Below, piece after piece: positions 37,364 through 47,646 of a stretch of DNA of 64,000 nucleotides. The DNA is taken from contig NZ_BJXV01000002.1 of the NCBI RefSeq assembly GCF_007991175.1, forward strand, positions 186,001-250,000. The letters are read 5' to 3'. This stretch comes from Halovibrio variabilis. Lineage in GTDB: Bacteria > Pseudomonadota > Gammaproteobacteria > Pseudomonadales > Halomonadaceae. A model generated the notes under the pieces. The model saw nothing but the letters and a program-made list of their open reading frames with translations, was not told the DNA's origin and searched no databases. Positions within the stretch are counted from its first letter, which is position 1, and each line of letters begins with the position of its first letter. Position numbers and translations under genes: made by a program.

Positions 37364-38656
37364 ATGCGGGTATTACTTTACGGTAGCGAATTAAGCGCAG
37401 CGACCGCTGCGGCTGCGTTGGCTTGGGTAGGCCATCACGTCCAGTGGCTGCCCCACGAAGACGCCCCTTGGTCGGCACTCGCCCAGGTAGATTGGTTGCA
37501 CAGCGAACCTCAACTGATGGCTCATCTTGAACAGGGCCTGGCGGAGGGTACGCTGCAGGTAATTGAGCAGCTTGCCGACGCGGCGATACCCGAAGTGATC
37601 TGGCTGGCGTTATCGCCGGCTCAACGCCTTGCGGCCAGTGCATTGCTCGGGAACCCTCTGCTAGCTGACCAGCACGGCATGGTCTTGATCAATAACTCCA
37701 CCTTTCCGGTGGGAGAAACCGAGCGCTTGCATGCCCTGATGGGGGCGCAGCACACCAGCGTGGCACTCCCGGACACCCTTGAAGAGGGCCGTGCCTGGGA
37801 CTCCTTCACACGCCCCACCAAGCGCTTGCTGGGTTGTGATGACGCTATCGGCGAACGGGTGACACGTGAGCTGTTGCGTGCGTTTAATCGGCGCAGCGAA
37901 GTGTTTCAATGTATGCCGCGCCGGGCCGCTGAGCTCACTAAGCTTGCGATTAACGGTATGCTCGCCACCCGCATCAGCTATATGAATGAAATTGCCGGCT
38001 TGGCTGATACCCTAGGAGTGGATGTTGAGCATGTTCGCCAAGGCATGGGCGCCGACTCACGGATTGGCTACGAATACCTTTACCCAGGCTGTGGCTTTGG
38101 TGGCCCTAACTTCTCGCGGGATTTGATGCGCCTGGCCGATGTGCAGCTGCAAAGTGGTCGTTACTCCGCGCTGCTTGAGCAGGTGATGGATATTAACGAG
38201 CAGAAAAAAGAGACCCTGTTTCGTAAATTATGGTCACACTTTGCCGGCCAGCTGGCAGGCAAGACGGTGGCTATTTGGGGGGCTGCGTTTAAACCCGGCA
38301 CGGCACGCATTGACCATGCCCCGGTATTAACGCTATTGGAGGCGTTATGGGCGCAAGGTGTTAAGGTGCAGCTGCATGATCCGGCAGCCGTACCGGTGCT
38401 TCGTGCCTTGGTAGGCGAGCGTGACGACCTGCGCACTTATTCTTATGACCCTTATCAAGCCTGTGAAGGGGCTGATGCATTGATGCTGGTCACCGAATGG
38501 AAAACCTATTGGAACCCCGACTGGCATCGGCTCGGCTCGCTATTAAACGCTAAACTCGTCTTGGACGGACGCAATATTTACGATCCTGAGTTCGTTGCCA
38601 GCTGTGGATTAATCTACCGAGGTATAGGCCGTCGTGCCGACCCGAAGACTCTTTAA
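37364..38656 (+). CDS. UDP-glucose dehydrogenase homologue lacking the catalytic cysteine
   Basis: A 430-residue protein of the UDP-glucose/GDP-mannose dehydrogenase family, placed three bases after galU. Retained family elements are NNSTFPVGET (about 110-119), ELTKLAINGMLATRISYMNE with the active-site lysine K193, GAAFKPGT and the late DGRNIYDP. Key features are lost: the catalytic motif GGxCxPKD reads GGPNFSRD, so the nucleophilic cysteine is asparagine (N249) and the P-K pair is S-R. The N-terminal GxGxxG NAD loop reads YGSELSAA. PEFLREG appears as PDTLEEG. The frame is intact, which argues for a maintained but altered function, possibly a UDP-sugar-binding pseudoenzyme. It probably does not oxidise UDP-glucose. 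Confidence 0.85.
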   Translation: MRVLLYGSELSAATAAAALAWVGHHVQWLPHEDAPWSALAQVDWLHSEPQLMAHLEQGLAEGTLQVIEQLADAAIPEVIWLALSPAQRLAASALLGNPLLADQHGMVLINNSTFPVGETERLHALMGAQHTSVALPDTLEEGRAWDSFTRPTKRLLGCDDAIGERVTRELLRAFNRRSEVFQCMPRRAAELTKLAINGMLATRISYMNEIAGLADTLGVDVEHVRQGMGADSRIGYEYLYPGCGFGGPNFSRDLMRLADVQLQSGRYSALLEQVMDINEQKKETLFRKLWSHFAGQLAGKTVAIWGAAFKPGTARIDHAPVLTLLEALWAQGVKVQLHDPAAVPVLRALVGERDDLRTYSYDPYQACEGADALMLVTEWKTYWNPDWHRLGSLLNAKLVLDGRNIYDPEFVASCGLIYRGIGRRADPKTL

Positions 38657-38665
38657 GGAAATGTC

Positions 38666-39490
38666 ATGCCAGACGCCACCGCATCCTCTCGCATTGTGCC
38701 CGATGTGGAACAAAGCTTGACGGCGCAACATTTGCGCCACCGAAAAGGACCGACGCTATGGCCGCTTTGGCTCTGTTTGCTATTAATCATCGCCGTATTA
38801 GGCGTGGCGGCAGCGGGACTCTGGTACGAACGTGAACGGCTGCTGGACGAGATTCACCGGGTCAGCGGCGAAGTGTCAAACGTTCACGCGCGCCTGGACT
38901 CGGATGACAGCGATGTACAAGATACGATAACATTTGTACAAGCGCAGATGGCGACGCTGTTCCAAGAGCAGGAGCAGCTGTCAATGTCGTTGGCCGAAAC
39001 CCGCGAAGAGTTGTACAGTTTGCTGACCATGAATGAGGACATGGCCTCGAGTGACTCGATTAATACGCTGTTGCAGCAGCTAGCGCAGCTGAGAGAACAG
39101 GCAGCGTCGCGCGACAGTCAGCTGACGGCAATGCGTGAATCCCTTGATGCGCTGGAACAAGTGGGCATGTCTGGGCGCCAGAATTTGGTCGAGGAAGTCG
39201 CTCACCTAGAGCAGCTAACCGATCAGCGGCTTTCCGCCATGGAGAGCCAGATCGATACCGTTAGCCGCCGCTGGGAAGAACAGCTGGCAGCGCAAAGAGA
39301 AGCGATGGATACTCGCTTTACTGAACTGGAAACAGCCGTTGCCGAGGCACAAGCCCCCACGGAACAAGAAGAAGCGCTGGAAACATTAGAGCAAGAGTGG
39401 ACACAACGCCTCAATGCGTTAGAGAGCGACGTGCGCCAAGTGCGCCAAGCGCAGCTGGCGTTTAGCGCTCAGTTAGAAATGTTGCGTTAG
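38666..39490 (+). CDS. Single-pass membrane coiled-coil protein, unknown function
   Basis: I do not recognise this 274-residue protein. It has a short polar N-terminus (about 1-30) and one membrane helix (WPLWLCLLLIIAVLGVAAAG, about 32-51). A long region rich in Glu, Gln, Leu and Ala follows to the end, with heptad-like spacing suggesting coiled coil, so the bulk should be periplasmic. There is no cysteine and no enzymatic motif. It starts nine bases after the Ugd-like gene, with AAGGA upstream, so it is probably the third gene of the galU operon. Structurally it recalls envelope spacer or regulator proteins, but that is only a resemblance. Confidence 0.75.
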   Translation: MPDATASSRIVPDVEQSLTAQHLRHRKGPTLWPLWLCLLLIIAVLGVAAAGLWYERERLLDEIHRVSGEVSNVHARLDSDDSDVQDTITFVQAQMATLFQEQEQLSMSLAETREELYSLLTMNEDMASSDSINTLLQQLAQLREQAASRDSQLTAMRESLDALEQVGMSGRQNLVEEVAHLEQLTDQRLSAMESQIDTVSRRWEEQLAAQREAMDTRFTELETAVAEAQAPTEQEEALETLEQEWTQRLNALESDVRQVRQAQLAFSAQLEMLR

Positions 39491-39570
39491 CTACGGCGGG
39501 TAAGCCAAACGCTGAATGGTGCGTCTTTGCCGTCGGCTCAAACGGCAAATAATGGCTATATTGCCAGTTA

Positions 39571-39630
39571 GTTAATACGCGGATAGTGCAGTTAATACAC
39601 AAATAGTGCAGTTAATACACGGTTAGTGCG
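39571..39630. repeat. Three tandem 20-bp direct repeats upstream of tamA
   Basis: Units at 39571-39590, 39591-39610 and 39611-39630 share GTTAATACRCRRWTAGTGCR (first copy GTTAATACGCGGATAGTGCA). They end 37 bases before the tamA start. The 20-base period is close to two helical turns, so a protein could bind each on the same face. Promoter, operator or slippage origin cannot be decided. Confidence 0.85.
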
Positions 39631-39667
39631 ATGAAGCCGCTGGTTTAGGTTAGGAAGGAAAGTATGT

Positions 39668-41521
39668 ATGGAAAGACAATGGCGATGGACGTCAGCCACT
39701 GGCCGCACACTGTTTGCCGCGTTCCCTCTTTTGTGCGTATCACACAGCGCATGGGCACTTGATGCGACGATTGAAGGCGTAGCCGACGAAATCAGCAGCA
39801 ACATTCAAGCGTATTTGCAGAACATGGACGCGGAACAGTACACCCAGGTGCGCTTGGAGGGTGAAATCCGCCGACGTACCCAGGAGGCAATGCGTGTTTA
39901 TGGCTATTACGAACCGGAAATCACCGTTGAGCGTGCCGCCGACGAGCGCGTGCGGCTTGAAATTGAGCAGGGCCCGCAAATTGAAATCGAAATCCTCTCC
40001 ATCAACGTGGCGGGGGATGCCAGCAACGACCCACCTTTTCAAACGGCAGTCGACGACTTTCCACTCCAAGAGGGCGATGCGTTACGCCACGCTCCCTGGG
40101 ATCGCCTGCGTGGCCAACTGTCTGGCTTAGCCATTGAACGTGGCTATTTCGACTGGGGATTTACCGATCGGCGCATGGAAGTTCGCCCGTACTTACAAAG
40201 TGCGCGCCTCTATATGGATTTCGACAGCGGTCCTCGTTACCAATTTGGTCAGTCGCTTATTACAGGCAGCCATATCGAACTGGATCGTTTGCAGCGCATA
40301 CAGCCATTTGAGAGCGGTGACCCCTACTTAGCGGAGACCTTGGCAGAGTACAACCAACGTCTTGCGGAAACCGGCTGGTTCAGCTCGGTATCCGTTCGCC
40401 CGCGTCTTGAAACGGCCCAAGAACTGACGATTGCTCCAACCGGTGGCGGTGCCCCCTGGTGGACGGAAGCAACCGCTTCTCAGCCAGAGCGCCCGCGCAT
40501 CTCCAGTGCCGCTTTGAGCAGTGCGCTTAGCATTAACAAGTCAACTAATAACCGGCTACCCATTGATGTTAGCGTTGAGCCCGCAGACCGTCATCAGTTT
40601 GAAGTGGGTATCGGTTACGCAACCGACGTAGGCCCGCGTCTGCGTTTTGGCTGGGAGCAGCCATGGATCAACCGCTATGGTCATAGCCTTAACCACGACC
40701 TGTATTTATCCGCTCCCGAGCAACGCTTTACGGGGGTGTATAACGTTCCACTTGATGATCCCCTTCGCGATAGCTACCGGCTTCAATATGGCGTGCGTCA
40801 TCTCGACGATAGCGATACCCAGTCGGTAGAGGGTAGCGTTGAACTGGCCCGGCGCTGGGAGTTCGATAACGACTGGATACAATCGGTCTATTTCCGCACT
40901 ACCTATGAGGACTTCGAGCAGGGCGGGGAAGCCGATCAAGTGTGGATTTTCTATCCCGGTATTCAGTGGAGCCGCACACGCACCCGGCCGCAACGCTTCC
41001 CTTTATGGGGAGACCGCCAGCAGCTGTCGTTGGAATACTCAGACAAGGCCTGGGGCTCTGATGCACAATTTGCGCGGCTAACCGCCGACACGGAATGGAT
41101 TCGCACCATCGGCAATAACAACCGTTTTGTGGCGCGTATTAGCCTAGGCGCCATCGAAACCGACGACTTTTCAAAGCTTCCCCCATCGCTACGTTTCTTT
41201 GTCGGTGGTGACCGTAGCGTGCGTGGCTATTCCTACGAAAGCCTTTCGCCGCGCAATGAAGAAGGGCGACTGCGGGGCGGGCAGCAAATGCTCACCTCAA
41301 CGCTTGAGTATCAGCGACGCCTTACTGGGGACTGGTGGGGCGCCACCTTTGTCGATAATGGCGACGCGTTTGACAACTGGGGCCCGAACGAGCTGAAAAC
41401 AGGCGCCGGGGCCGGCGTACGTTGGGTATCGCCGGTAGGGCCGATTCGCCTAGACATCGCCCATCCCTTTGATGACGAAGACGACTGGCGTTTGCACTTT
41501 TCCATCGGACCGGAATTTTAG
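39668..41521 (+). CDS. tamA: Translocation and assembly module outer-membrane protein TamA
   Basis: TamA is an Omp85-family outer-membrane protein that works with TamB in membrane-protein and lipid transport to the outer membrane. The 617-residue precursor has a signal peptide ending near HSAWA. Three POTRA domains span about 33-265, and a C-terminal beta-barrel carries the RGYSYE motif (VRGYSYESLSPRN) in the conserved L6 loop and ends with FSIGPEF. AAGGAA lies seven bases before the ATG. A 177-base spacer with three 20-bp repeats precedes it, and tamB follows after nine bases. Confidence 0.94.
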   Translation: MERQWRWTSATGRTLFAAFPLLCVSHSAWALDATIEGVADEISSNIQAYLQNMDAEQYTQVRLEGEIRRRTQEAMRVYGYYEPEITVERAADERVRLEIEQGPQIEIEILSINVAGDASNDPPFQTAVDDFPLQEGDALRHAPWDRLRGQLSGLAIERGYFDWGFTDRRMEVRPYLQSARLYMDFDSGPRYQFGQSLITGSHIELDRLQRIQPFESGDPYLAETLAEYNQRLAETGWFSSVSVRPRLETAQELTIAPTGGGAPWWTEATASQPERPRISSAALSSALSINKSTNNRLPIDVSVEPADRHQFEVGIGYATDVGPRLRFGWEQPWINRYGHSLNHDLYLSAPEQRFTGVYNVPLDDPLRDSYRLQYGVRHLDDSDTQSVEGSVELARRWEFDNDWIQSVYFRTTYEDFEQGGEADQVWIFYPGIQWSRTRTRPQRFPLWGDRQQLSLEYSDKAWGSDAQFARLTADTEWIRTIGNNNRFVARISLGAIETDDFSKLPPSLRFFVGGDRSVRGYSYESLSPRNEEGRLRGGQQMLTSTLEYQRRLTGDWWGATFVDNGDAFDNWGPNELKTGAGAGVRWVSPVGPIRLDIAHPFDDEDDWRLHFSIGPEF

Positions 41522-41530
41522 GGGATAGAT

Positions 41531-44500
41531 TTGCCACATACTGAAACATCCAGGTCTGAAAAGCGCCATGCACTGTCTCCCAAGTATCGCATTTGGCTGC
41601 TGGTATGGAGCTTGATACGCCTCGTTGTCATCCTGCCTATTTGGTTGTTAGCAATATTAACGCTAATCCTTGGCGTGGCGTTGTCGCCCTGGGGCACTGG
41701 CCTATTGCTTTCACAGGGCGAGCAGCGCGATTTTTTTAGCTATACGCACCACGAAGGTGCCTTGCTGGATCACTTTGAACTTGATGGTTTCCAGCTGAAT
41801 CTGGGATCGACCCGCATTGCGGTGGAGGCGTTTGAACTGGAATGGGCTGACGACTGTGTGCTGTCAGGACGGTTATGCATTGATACCCTGCGTGTCGAAG
41901 GCGCGGATATTCATCTAGGCGATTCGGCGAGCCAGGAGGAACAGGCGCCGGCGGAGGCGAAGGGTTCGCCGCTCTCGGTGCGTTTCCCGTTCCCCATCGA
42001 ATTACGCTCGCTGTTGCTTGACGATGTGAGCCTGCGGCTAGCTGATGGCACCCAGGTTAACTGGCATTCGTTGCGCTCAGCAGCGGTTGCCGAAGGGCGT
42101 GAAATACGCTTGGCACCCACGCATTTAGCTCAACCGCGTCTGTATTTACCGCCTTCGCCAGGGATTCTGTTGACACAACACAGTGATACAAGGCTCAACG
42201 CCGAAGCAATTGATGCGGCTAGATTAGTCATCAATCAGCCGCAGACAGCAACCGAGCTGGCGGAAGCATCCCCTGCGGACACCCTGGCCTCACGTGAGCG
42301 CCTTGAGCTGCCGGAGATCACGTTGCCGGTAGACGTTCAGATACCTGAATTTACCCTCGATGATTTTCGTCTTGAAGGGGCCGCTGAATATCGCGTTGAG
42401 CGCTTGCGGCTGAGCGTTTTAACTCACGGTAATAACGTTGAGTTAACCGATCTCTCCGTCGTCACCCCGGATGCTCAGGCTGAGCTAACGGCGAATGCAA
42501 CCCTGAGTGGCAACTATCCGTTAGATGCTCGCTTAAGTGTCGAGCTTTTTTTGCCGGAAATCCGTCCTGAACTTTTTCAGCAGCAGGGTAGCGAAACGCT
42601 GGTAATTGAGCTTGCTGGACCACTGGATGCGCTTGAAGCGCGCTTGAATGCTTCCGGCCCGTTGAACGCCTCGCTAAGCGGGCAAGTCGATGCACTATCG
42701 CCCACGCTGCCTTTTCAATTGAACGTCCAAAGCGACCAAGTACAATGGCCGCTGCCATCCCCAGAAGCCAATAGTGAGGGTCAAGAGCAGGGCCAAGAAC
42801 AGAGCCAAGAGCCGCGCGATGAAGAGGAGGCGACACCGCCCTATATTGTCAATGACCTGGCATTGCAACTATCGGGAAGCCTTAGCGATTACCGGGTCCA
42901 GCTCGCCTTGGCAGTGGAAGGCCCCAGCGTGCCGCGTACTCAAGTCGATTTAAGCGGTGAGGGCGACCTAGAACATTTCAACTGGCAGCCTCTTACTCTG
43001 ACCGTGGGCGAAAGTGCGCTACGCAGCGAAGGCAGCATTCACTGGTTAGCGCCGTTACACGTTGATGCCAACCTTCAGTTGGATGAGTTTGATCCCAGTC
43101 ATTTTGTTGATCAACTCAACGGTAACTTAAATGGCGATATCGCTTTTTCAGTCCGCCAACAAGCCAATCAGTGGGCGGTCAGCGTGCCGAACGTCGCCAT
43201 TGATGGCGACTTACGCGACTACCCCCTCACCCTACAAGCGGCCTTTGATGCTAACAGCAATCTGGAGTTGGATATTGATGAGCTGGTATTTACTCAGGGC
43301 GACAATCGCTTAACGGCTGCCGGTCAAGTCAGCGAACAAGCCATGTCATTGCAGGCGGATATTGCATTGCGCCAGTTACAAAGCCTCTCGCCAGACTTGG
43401 CGGGCACCCTTGTGGGCAGCTTAGCGGCAAGCGGTAGTTTGAATCAGCCGCAATTACGCGCCAACGTATCGGGTAGTGGTATGCGTTTCGCTGAAAATCG
43501 TATCGAGCAGCTTGAACTGACTGCCGATGTCCAAGGCATTGACGACCCTGAACTCGATATCCAACTGGCACTGAGCAATTTGGAAGCCGGCGGTCAATCG
43601 CTTTCCGAGGTGGAGGCGAGTTTGCTCGGGCGCCTCTCCCAGCACCAGCTGGATCTTGACGTTCAGGGAGCCGACAGCGCCGTGTTAAGCCGTGCACTGC
43701 TTGCCCTGAATGGACGTTTCGACCAGCAGGGGCAGCTTTATCAAGCGCGCATAACACCGCTGGAAGTCGATTCTGACGCGGGGGATATTCGCCTTGAAGC
43801 GCCCCTGGACCTGCGCTACAACCTAGCCAATGGCCAAGCGCGCCTGTCGCCGTTCTGCCTGCGCCGCGAGCAGGGCGGGCTGGTCTGTTCCGAAGAAACC
43901 ATCAACGCCTCCGCCCAACAGGGCAATGCAATGCTATCGGTACGCGAAGTACCCATGGCAATGGTGGAACCTTTTCTCCCCGAAGAGTGGCAGTTAACCG
44001 GCGATACCACGGCCGATATTGCTGCCAATTGGCGGCAGGGCGGTGCTCAATGGCAAGCCAATGTGCAAGTGTTGAGTGAGCTTGCGATCACGGCAATTAA
44101 CGATTACGGTCAGCCGGTCCAGCTTCCCGAGATCAATCTGGATGCCCAGGTTGAAGCTAATCAAGCCCAGGCCGATGCCAATGTAGCGCTGACACTTGCC
44201 GAGGCGGGAGAATTAAGCTTAATGCTGTCGGTCAACGACCCACTCGGCGCAGGCGAGCTAAGTGGCGAACTACGCGCTGATGAAGTTTCGCTGGAACCCT
44301 ATCGTCCCATGCTGGTGGGCATGGATCGGTTGGAAGGCGACCTATCGGGGAGCGTTCAAATCGCTGGCACTACCGATCAACCTGATTTGCAGGGCCAGCT
44401 GGGGCTGCGCCATATTCGTATCAATGGCCCGGATATTCCCGTTGATGTGCAAGACGGTGAATTAGTGGTCGCTTTTGACGGTGAAGAGGGCGATATCGAC

Positions 44501-45622
44501 GGTTTCCTCGCCGCCGAACGCGGCCGTTTAAATATCACCGGCGATGCCTACTGGCCAAGTGGCGGAGAGTGGCGAATTGGCGTAGATTTAAATGCTGTTC
44601 AAGCGCCCATTCTGGTTGTGTTACCGCAGTTTGGCCGTTTAGAAGCCGCGCCGGATATCCGTGTGCGAGTGACACCCGAAAGGCTGCAAGTCAGGGGCGA
44701 CGTTAACGTACCCTGGGCCCGTCTTGAAATTGGTGATATGCCATCATCCGCCACCACCCCCAGCGGCGATGAAGTGATTATTACAGAACGCGACGACCGT
44801 CAGGCTGAGCGCGAAGCGCAACAGGCAGCGGCCAACGGTGATGGGCCCAGTGCGGCCGATGAACTTGCTGCCACCGGCATGGAGCTGGATATATTAATGA
44901 CCTTAACGCTCGGGCGGGATATGCAAATCGCCGCCTATGGGTTGGAGTCAGGCCTGGATGGCACGTTAGAAATTCGCCAGGAGAGTGGGGCGCTACAGCT
45001 GTTTGGCGACGTCAACTTGGTCGACGGCCGCTTTCAAGCGTTTGGTCAAGACCTCGTTATCCGCCGCGGCGAACTGCTGTTTAGTGGCCCGCCGGGGCTG
45101 CCCACCCTCGATTTCGAAGCGATACGCAACCCCGACGTAACCGAAGATGATGTGATTGCGGGGCTACGTGTGACCGGCAGTGCTGAAACGCCTAATGTGC
45201 AGATATTTTCTGAACCGGCGATGAATGAAACCCGCGCGTTATCGTATTTACTGCGCGGACGTGCACCGGATGCATCCGGTGGAGGCGTTGATAGCGCGCT
45301 GACAACGGCGCTGATCGGTATGTCGCTGGGGCGCACCGGCGGGGCGGTGGGATCAATTGGCGAGGCGTTTGGTATTGAGGATTTAACCCTGGATACGGCA
45401 GGCGCTGGCGACGATAGCCAAGTCGCTGTTAGTGGCCAACTAACCGACGATATTCGGATTAGTTACGGGGTGGGAATTTTTTCGCCAATTGCAGAACTAA
45501 CACTACGTTATACGCTATGGCGTAACCTCTACCTGCAGGCAGTATCGGGGACCAATCAAGCGGTAGATTTAATCTATTCGTTTACTCTCTCAGGTGATCC
45601 TGAAATTTTCGAGCAGCAATAA
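41531..45622 (+). CDS. tamB: Translocation and assembly module inner-membrane protein TamB
   Basis: TamB is an AsmA-like protein that spans the periplasm and partners TamA. The 1363-residue protein has one N-terminal membrane helix (about 20-45) and then a long repetitive beta-rich body. The C-terminal DUF490/TamB domain holds [20 protein letters not shown] and ALSYLLRGR, and the last residues include LYLQAVSG. The start is TTG at 41531 with AGGGGA upstream; no in-frame ATG lies nearby without cutting the membrane helix. A Glu/Gln-rich insertion lies near residue 415. The length is slightly above that of E. coli TamB (1259). Confidence 0.93.
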   Translation: MPHTETSRSEKRHALSPKYRIWLLVWSLIRLVVILPIWLLAILTLILGVALSPWGTGLLLSQGEQRDFFSYTHHEGALLDHFELDGFQLNLGSTRIAVEAFELEWADDCVLSGRLCIDTLRVEGADIHLGDSASQEEQAPAEAKGSPLSVRFPFPIELRSLLLDDVSLRLADGTQVNWHSLRSAAVAEGREIRLAPTHLAQPRLYLPPSPGILLTQHSDTRLNAEAIDAARLVINQPQTATELAEASPADTLASRERLELPEITLPVDVQIPEFTLDDFRLEGAAEYRVERLRLSVLTHGNNVELTDLSVVTPDAQAELTANATLSGNYPLDARLSVELFLPEIRPELFQQQGSETLVIELAGPLDALEARLNASGPLNASLSGQVDALSPTLPFQLNVQSDQVQWPLPSPEANSEGQEQGQEQSQEPRDEEEATPPYIVNDLALQLSGSLSDYRVQLALAVEGPSVPRTQVDLSGEGDLEHFNWQPLTLTVGESALRSEGSIHWLAPLHVDANLQLDEFDPSHFVDQLNGNLNGDIAFSVRQQANQWAVSVPNVAIDGDLRDYPLTLQAAFDANSNLELDIDELVFTQGDNRLTAAGQVSEQAMSLQADIALRQLQSLSPDLAGTLVGSLAASGSLNQPQLRANVSGSGMRFAENRIEQLELTADVQGIDDPELDIQLALSNLEAGGQSLSEVEASLLGRLSQHQLDLDVQGADSAVLSRALLALNGRFDQQGQLYQARITPLEVDSDAGDIRLEAPLDLRYNLANGQARLSPFCLRREQGGLVCSEETINASAQQGNAMLSVREVPMAMVEPFLPEEWQLTGDTTADIAANWRQGGAQWQANVQVLSELAITAINDYGQPVQLPEINLDAQVEANQAQADANVALTLAEAGELSLMLSVNDPLGAGELSGELRADEVSLEPYRPMLVGMDRLEGDLSGSVQIAGTTDQPDLQGQLGLRHIRINGPDIPVDVQDGELVVAFDGEEGDIDGFLAAERGRLNITGDAYWPSGGEWRIGVDLNAVQAPILVVLPQFGRLEAAPDIRVRVTPERLQVRGDVNVPWARLEIGDMPSSATTPSGDEVIITERDDRQAEREAQQAAANGDGPSAADELAATGMELDILMTLTLGRDMQIAAYGLESGLDGTLEIRQESGALQLFGDVNLVDGRFQAFGQDLVIRRGELLFSGPPGLPTLDFEAIRNPDVTEDDVIAGLRVTGSAETPNVQIFSEPAMNETRALSYLLRGRAPDASGGGVDSALTTALIGMSLGRTGGAVGSIGEAFGIEDLTLDTAGAGDDSQVAVSGQLTDDIRISYGVGIFSPIAELTLRYTLWRNLYLQAVSGTNQAVDLIYSFTLSGDPEIFEQQ

Positions 45623-45633
45623 GCGAGGGCGAT

Positions 45634-46254
45634 ATGTCGCTATTTAACAGTGCTAACCGCGTTTTACCTGGCCGTGAAACCCCTATCAGCACCAGCGAAG
45701 TGCATGCGATCAATGGCCACTCTCTACACCCGCCTTTCCCGAGCGGTCACGAGGAAATCGTACTGGGTATGGGCTGTTTTTGGGGCGTTGAGCGCCTGTT
45801 TTGGCAATTGCCCGGCGTTTACGTCACGGCGGCTGGCTATGCCGGTGGTGAAACCCCCAACCCAACTTATGAAGAGACGTGCACGGGACGTACCGGCCAT
45901 ACCGAAGTAGTGCGGGTTGTTTACGATCCCCAGCAGGTCGACCTTGAGACACTGCTACAGGTGTTTTGGGAACAGCACGACCCGACCCAGGGCAATCGTC
46001 AGGGTAACGACATGGGCTCGCAGTACCGTTCCGCCATTTTTACCACCAGCCAAGCCCAATATGAGGCGGCCCAACGCAGCGCAGAAGCGTTTCAGCAGGC
46101 GCTGGATAAAGCCGGAAAGGGACGTATCACCACGGAAATTAAACCGCTGGATACGTTCTATTATGCCGAGGCCTATCATCAGCAGTATCTGGATAAAAAC
46201 CCTAATGGCTACTGCGGGTTGAAAGGGACTGGTGTCACATGCCCGATTGGTTAA
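45634..46254 (+). CDS. msrA: Peptide methionine sulfoxide reductase MsrA
   Basis: MsrA repairs oxidised methionine (S form). The 206-residue protein has the catalytic motif [12 protein letters not shown] with C48, [14 protein letters not shown], and QYRSAIF. The late [16 protein letters not shown] is also typical. It is of the long E. coli type with an N-terminal extension of about 40 residues. It sits 11 bases after tamB and may be co-transcribed with it. Confidence 0.96.
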   Translation: MSLFNSANRVLPGRETPISTSEVHAINGHSLHPPFPSGHEEIVLGMGCFWGVERLFWQLPGVYVTAAGYAGGETPNPTYEETCTGRTGHTEVVRVVYDPQQVDLETLLQVFWEQHDPTQGNRQGNDMGSQYRSAIFTTSQAQYEAAQRSAEAFQQALDKAGKGRITTEIKPLDTFYYAEAYHQQYLDKNPNGYCGLKGTGVTCPIG

Positions 46255-46299
46255 ACAGCCAACCGGGCTTAAGCGCTAAACCATCCACAGGATGCCAAT

Positions 46300-46833
46300 A
46301 TGCAGCGTAATTTACAGCGGCGATTGCAACGCCAAGCGACTTTTCAAAGCGCCGCCTTCACTGGCGCGCTATTGCTCACGCTTTGTGGCCCGAGCGCGTG
46401 GGCTGGCGAAGCAGCCGTGGCGATGCCCCAGTCCGTCGACGGCACAGCTTTTACCAGCGAGCGTGAAGCAGTGGTATGGCGCCGCGAAGAGCTCAAGGAT
46501 ATTGAGAGTCTGGTTCGCCAGCTGCGCTTTGACTTGGTCAACAACCAAGACGCCGCTGCGGCTGCACCACGGCTGGCCGAGCTGCGGGAGCGCGCGAGTG
46601 CCGGCAACTTACTGCCCGCTTTTATCGCCGGAACGCATGGCAGTGGCTCTGAAGCACGGGCTGATATCTGGGCAGAGTGGGATGATTTCGTTGCCGGTTT
46701 TCACGATCTTGAAGTCAAGGTGGACACCTTGATCGAGGCCACCGATCAAGCGGACTACCGGGCGGCAGCACGCGCTCTTGCCGAGGTAGGGGCAAGTTGT
46801 AAGAGCTGTCATCGCGCCTACCGCTACGATTAG
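46300..46833 (+). CDS. Cytochrome c'-type (class II) periplasmic cytochrome
   Basis: A 177-residue secreted protein. The N-terminus is basic (MQRNLQRRLQRQATF) with a hydrophobic core and a cleavage site near PSAWA. The heme-binding CKSCH motif lies close to the C-terminus, followed by RAYR, as in cytochromes c' with a four-helix bundle. These proteins bind NO or act in electron transfer; the role here is unknown. Neighbours on this strand are msrA upstream and gor downstream, both redox-related. Subclass assignment rests on the C-terminal heme site. Confidence 0.85.
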   Translation: MQRNLQRRLQRQATFQSAAFTGALLLTLCGPSAWAGEAAVAMPQSVDGTAFTSEREAVVWRREELKDIESLVRQLRFDLVNNQDAAAAAPRLAELRERASAGNLLPAFIAGTHGSGSEARADIWAEWDDFVAGFHDLEVKVDTLIEATDQADYRAAARALAEVGASCKSCHRAYRYD

Positions 46834-46862
46834 CGTCATGGCAGGCGCGGTGAAGAAGCGAC

Positions 46863-47510
46863 CTAATCGTCTTTTTGAACCCGATCAATACGGTAAAGCG
46901 TTTCCACTTGTTCCAAGCCGGTAATGGTGCAATTAAGGTCTTTGACACGGCCATCGTTTAACCCGTAGACCCAGCCGTGTACGGAGATTTTCTGGCCCCG
47001 CTGCCAAGCGCGCTGCAAAATCTTGGTACGGCAAAGACTATTCACCTGCGCTTTGACATTGAGTTCGCACATACGGTCGATTTGCTCTTCCATAGGAAGA
47101 TGCTCGAGTGAGCCACGGTGGCTGTTGTATTGTTCGCGCACCGAATGCAGCCAATAATCGACGACACCGCATTCGCCGCCGGTCATGGCTGTTTTAATAC
47201 CTCCGCAGCCATAATGGCCGACAATCATGATATGACTGACTTCGAGTACATCCACCGCAAATTGAACCACCGAGAGCGCGTTCATATCGGTATGGTGGAG
47301 TAAATTGGCCACGTTGCGATGTACAAACACCTCCCCGGGCGGAAGTGCAATAATCTGGTTAGCCGGCACACGGCTGTCTGAACAGCCAATCCATAAATAG
47401 TCGGGATTTTGTTGATTGGAGAGACGCTTAAAGTAGTCAGGATCCTCTTCGCACATGCGTTCAGCCCAGGCACGGTTGTTGTCCAGTAACGTCGCAATGG
47501 GGTCGGACAT
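46863..47510 (-). CDS. can: Beta-class carbonic anhydrase
   Basis: This enzyme interconverts CO2 and bicarbonate, needed for carboxylation reactions at low CO2. The 215-residue protein has zinc ligands in IGCSDSRVPA (C43, D45, R47) and GHYGCGG (H99, C102). MNALSVVQFAVDVL is typical of E. coli Can. The ATG at 47510 has GGAG five bases upstream; the frame to 47576 adds a non-family extension. It is divergent from gor. Confidence 0.96.
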   Translation of the reverse strand: MSDPIATLLDNNRAWAERMCEEDPDYFKRLSNQQNPDYLWIGCSDSRVPANQIIALPPGEVFVHRNVANLLHHTDMNALSVVQFAVDVLEVSHIMIVGHYGCGGIKTAMTGGECGVVDYWLHSVREQYNSHRGSLEHLPMEEQIDRMCELNVKAQVNSLCRTKILQRAWQRGQKISVHGWVYGLNDGRVKDLNCTITGLEQVETLYRIDRVQKDD

Positions 47511-47646
47511 AGAGTCTCCAGTAATGTTGGCCGTCAAGCAGCGTATGCAGCGCTCGACAGCAAAAATAGTCGCCAATGGTTTTAACCCTCCCTGACAGCC
47601 AGGTCAACAACCTGGGTGGACCGAATATTAACGCCAGGAGTCAATG

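Noticed and set aside
37083..37643. A 186-codon minus-strand frame across the galU-ugd junction
   Set aside because: It is a proline/arginine-rich shadow frame across two well-supported genes.
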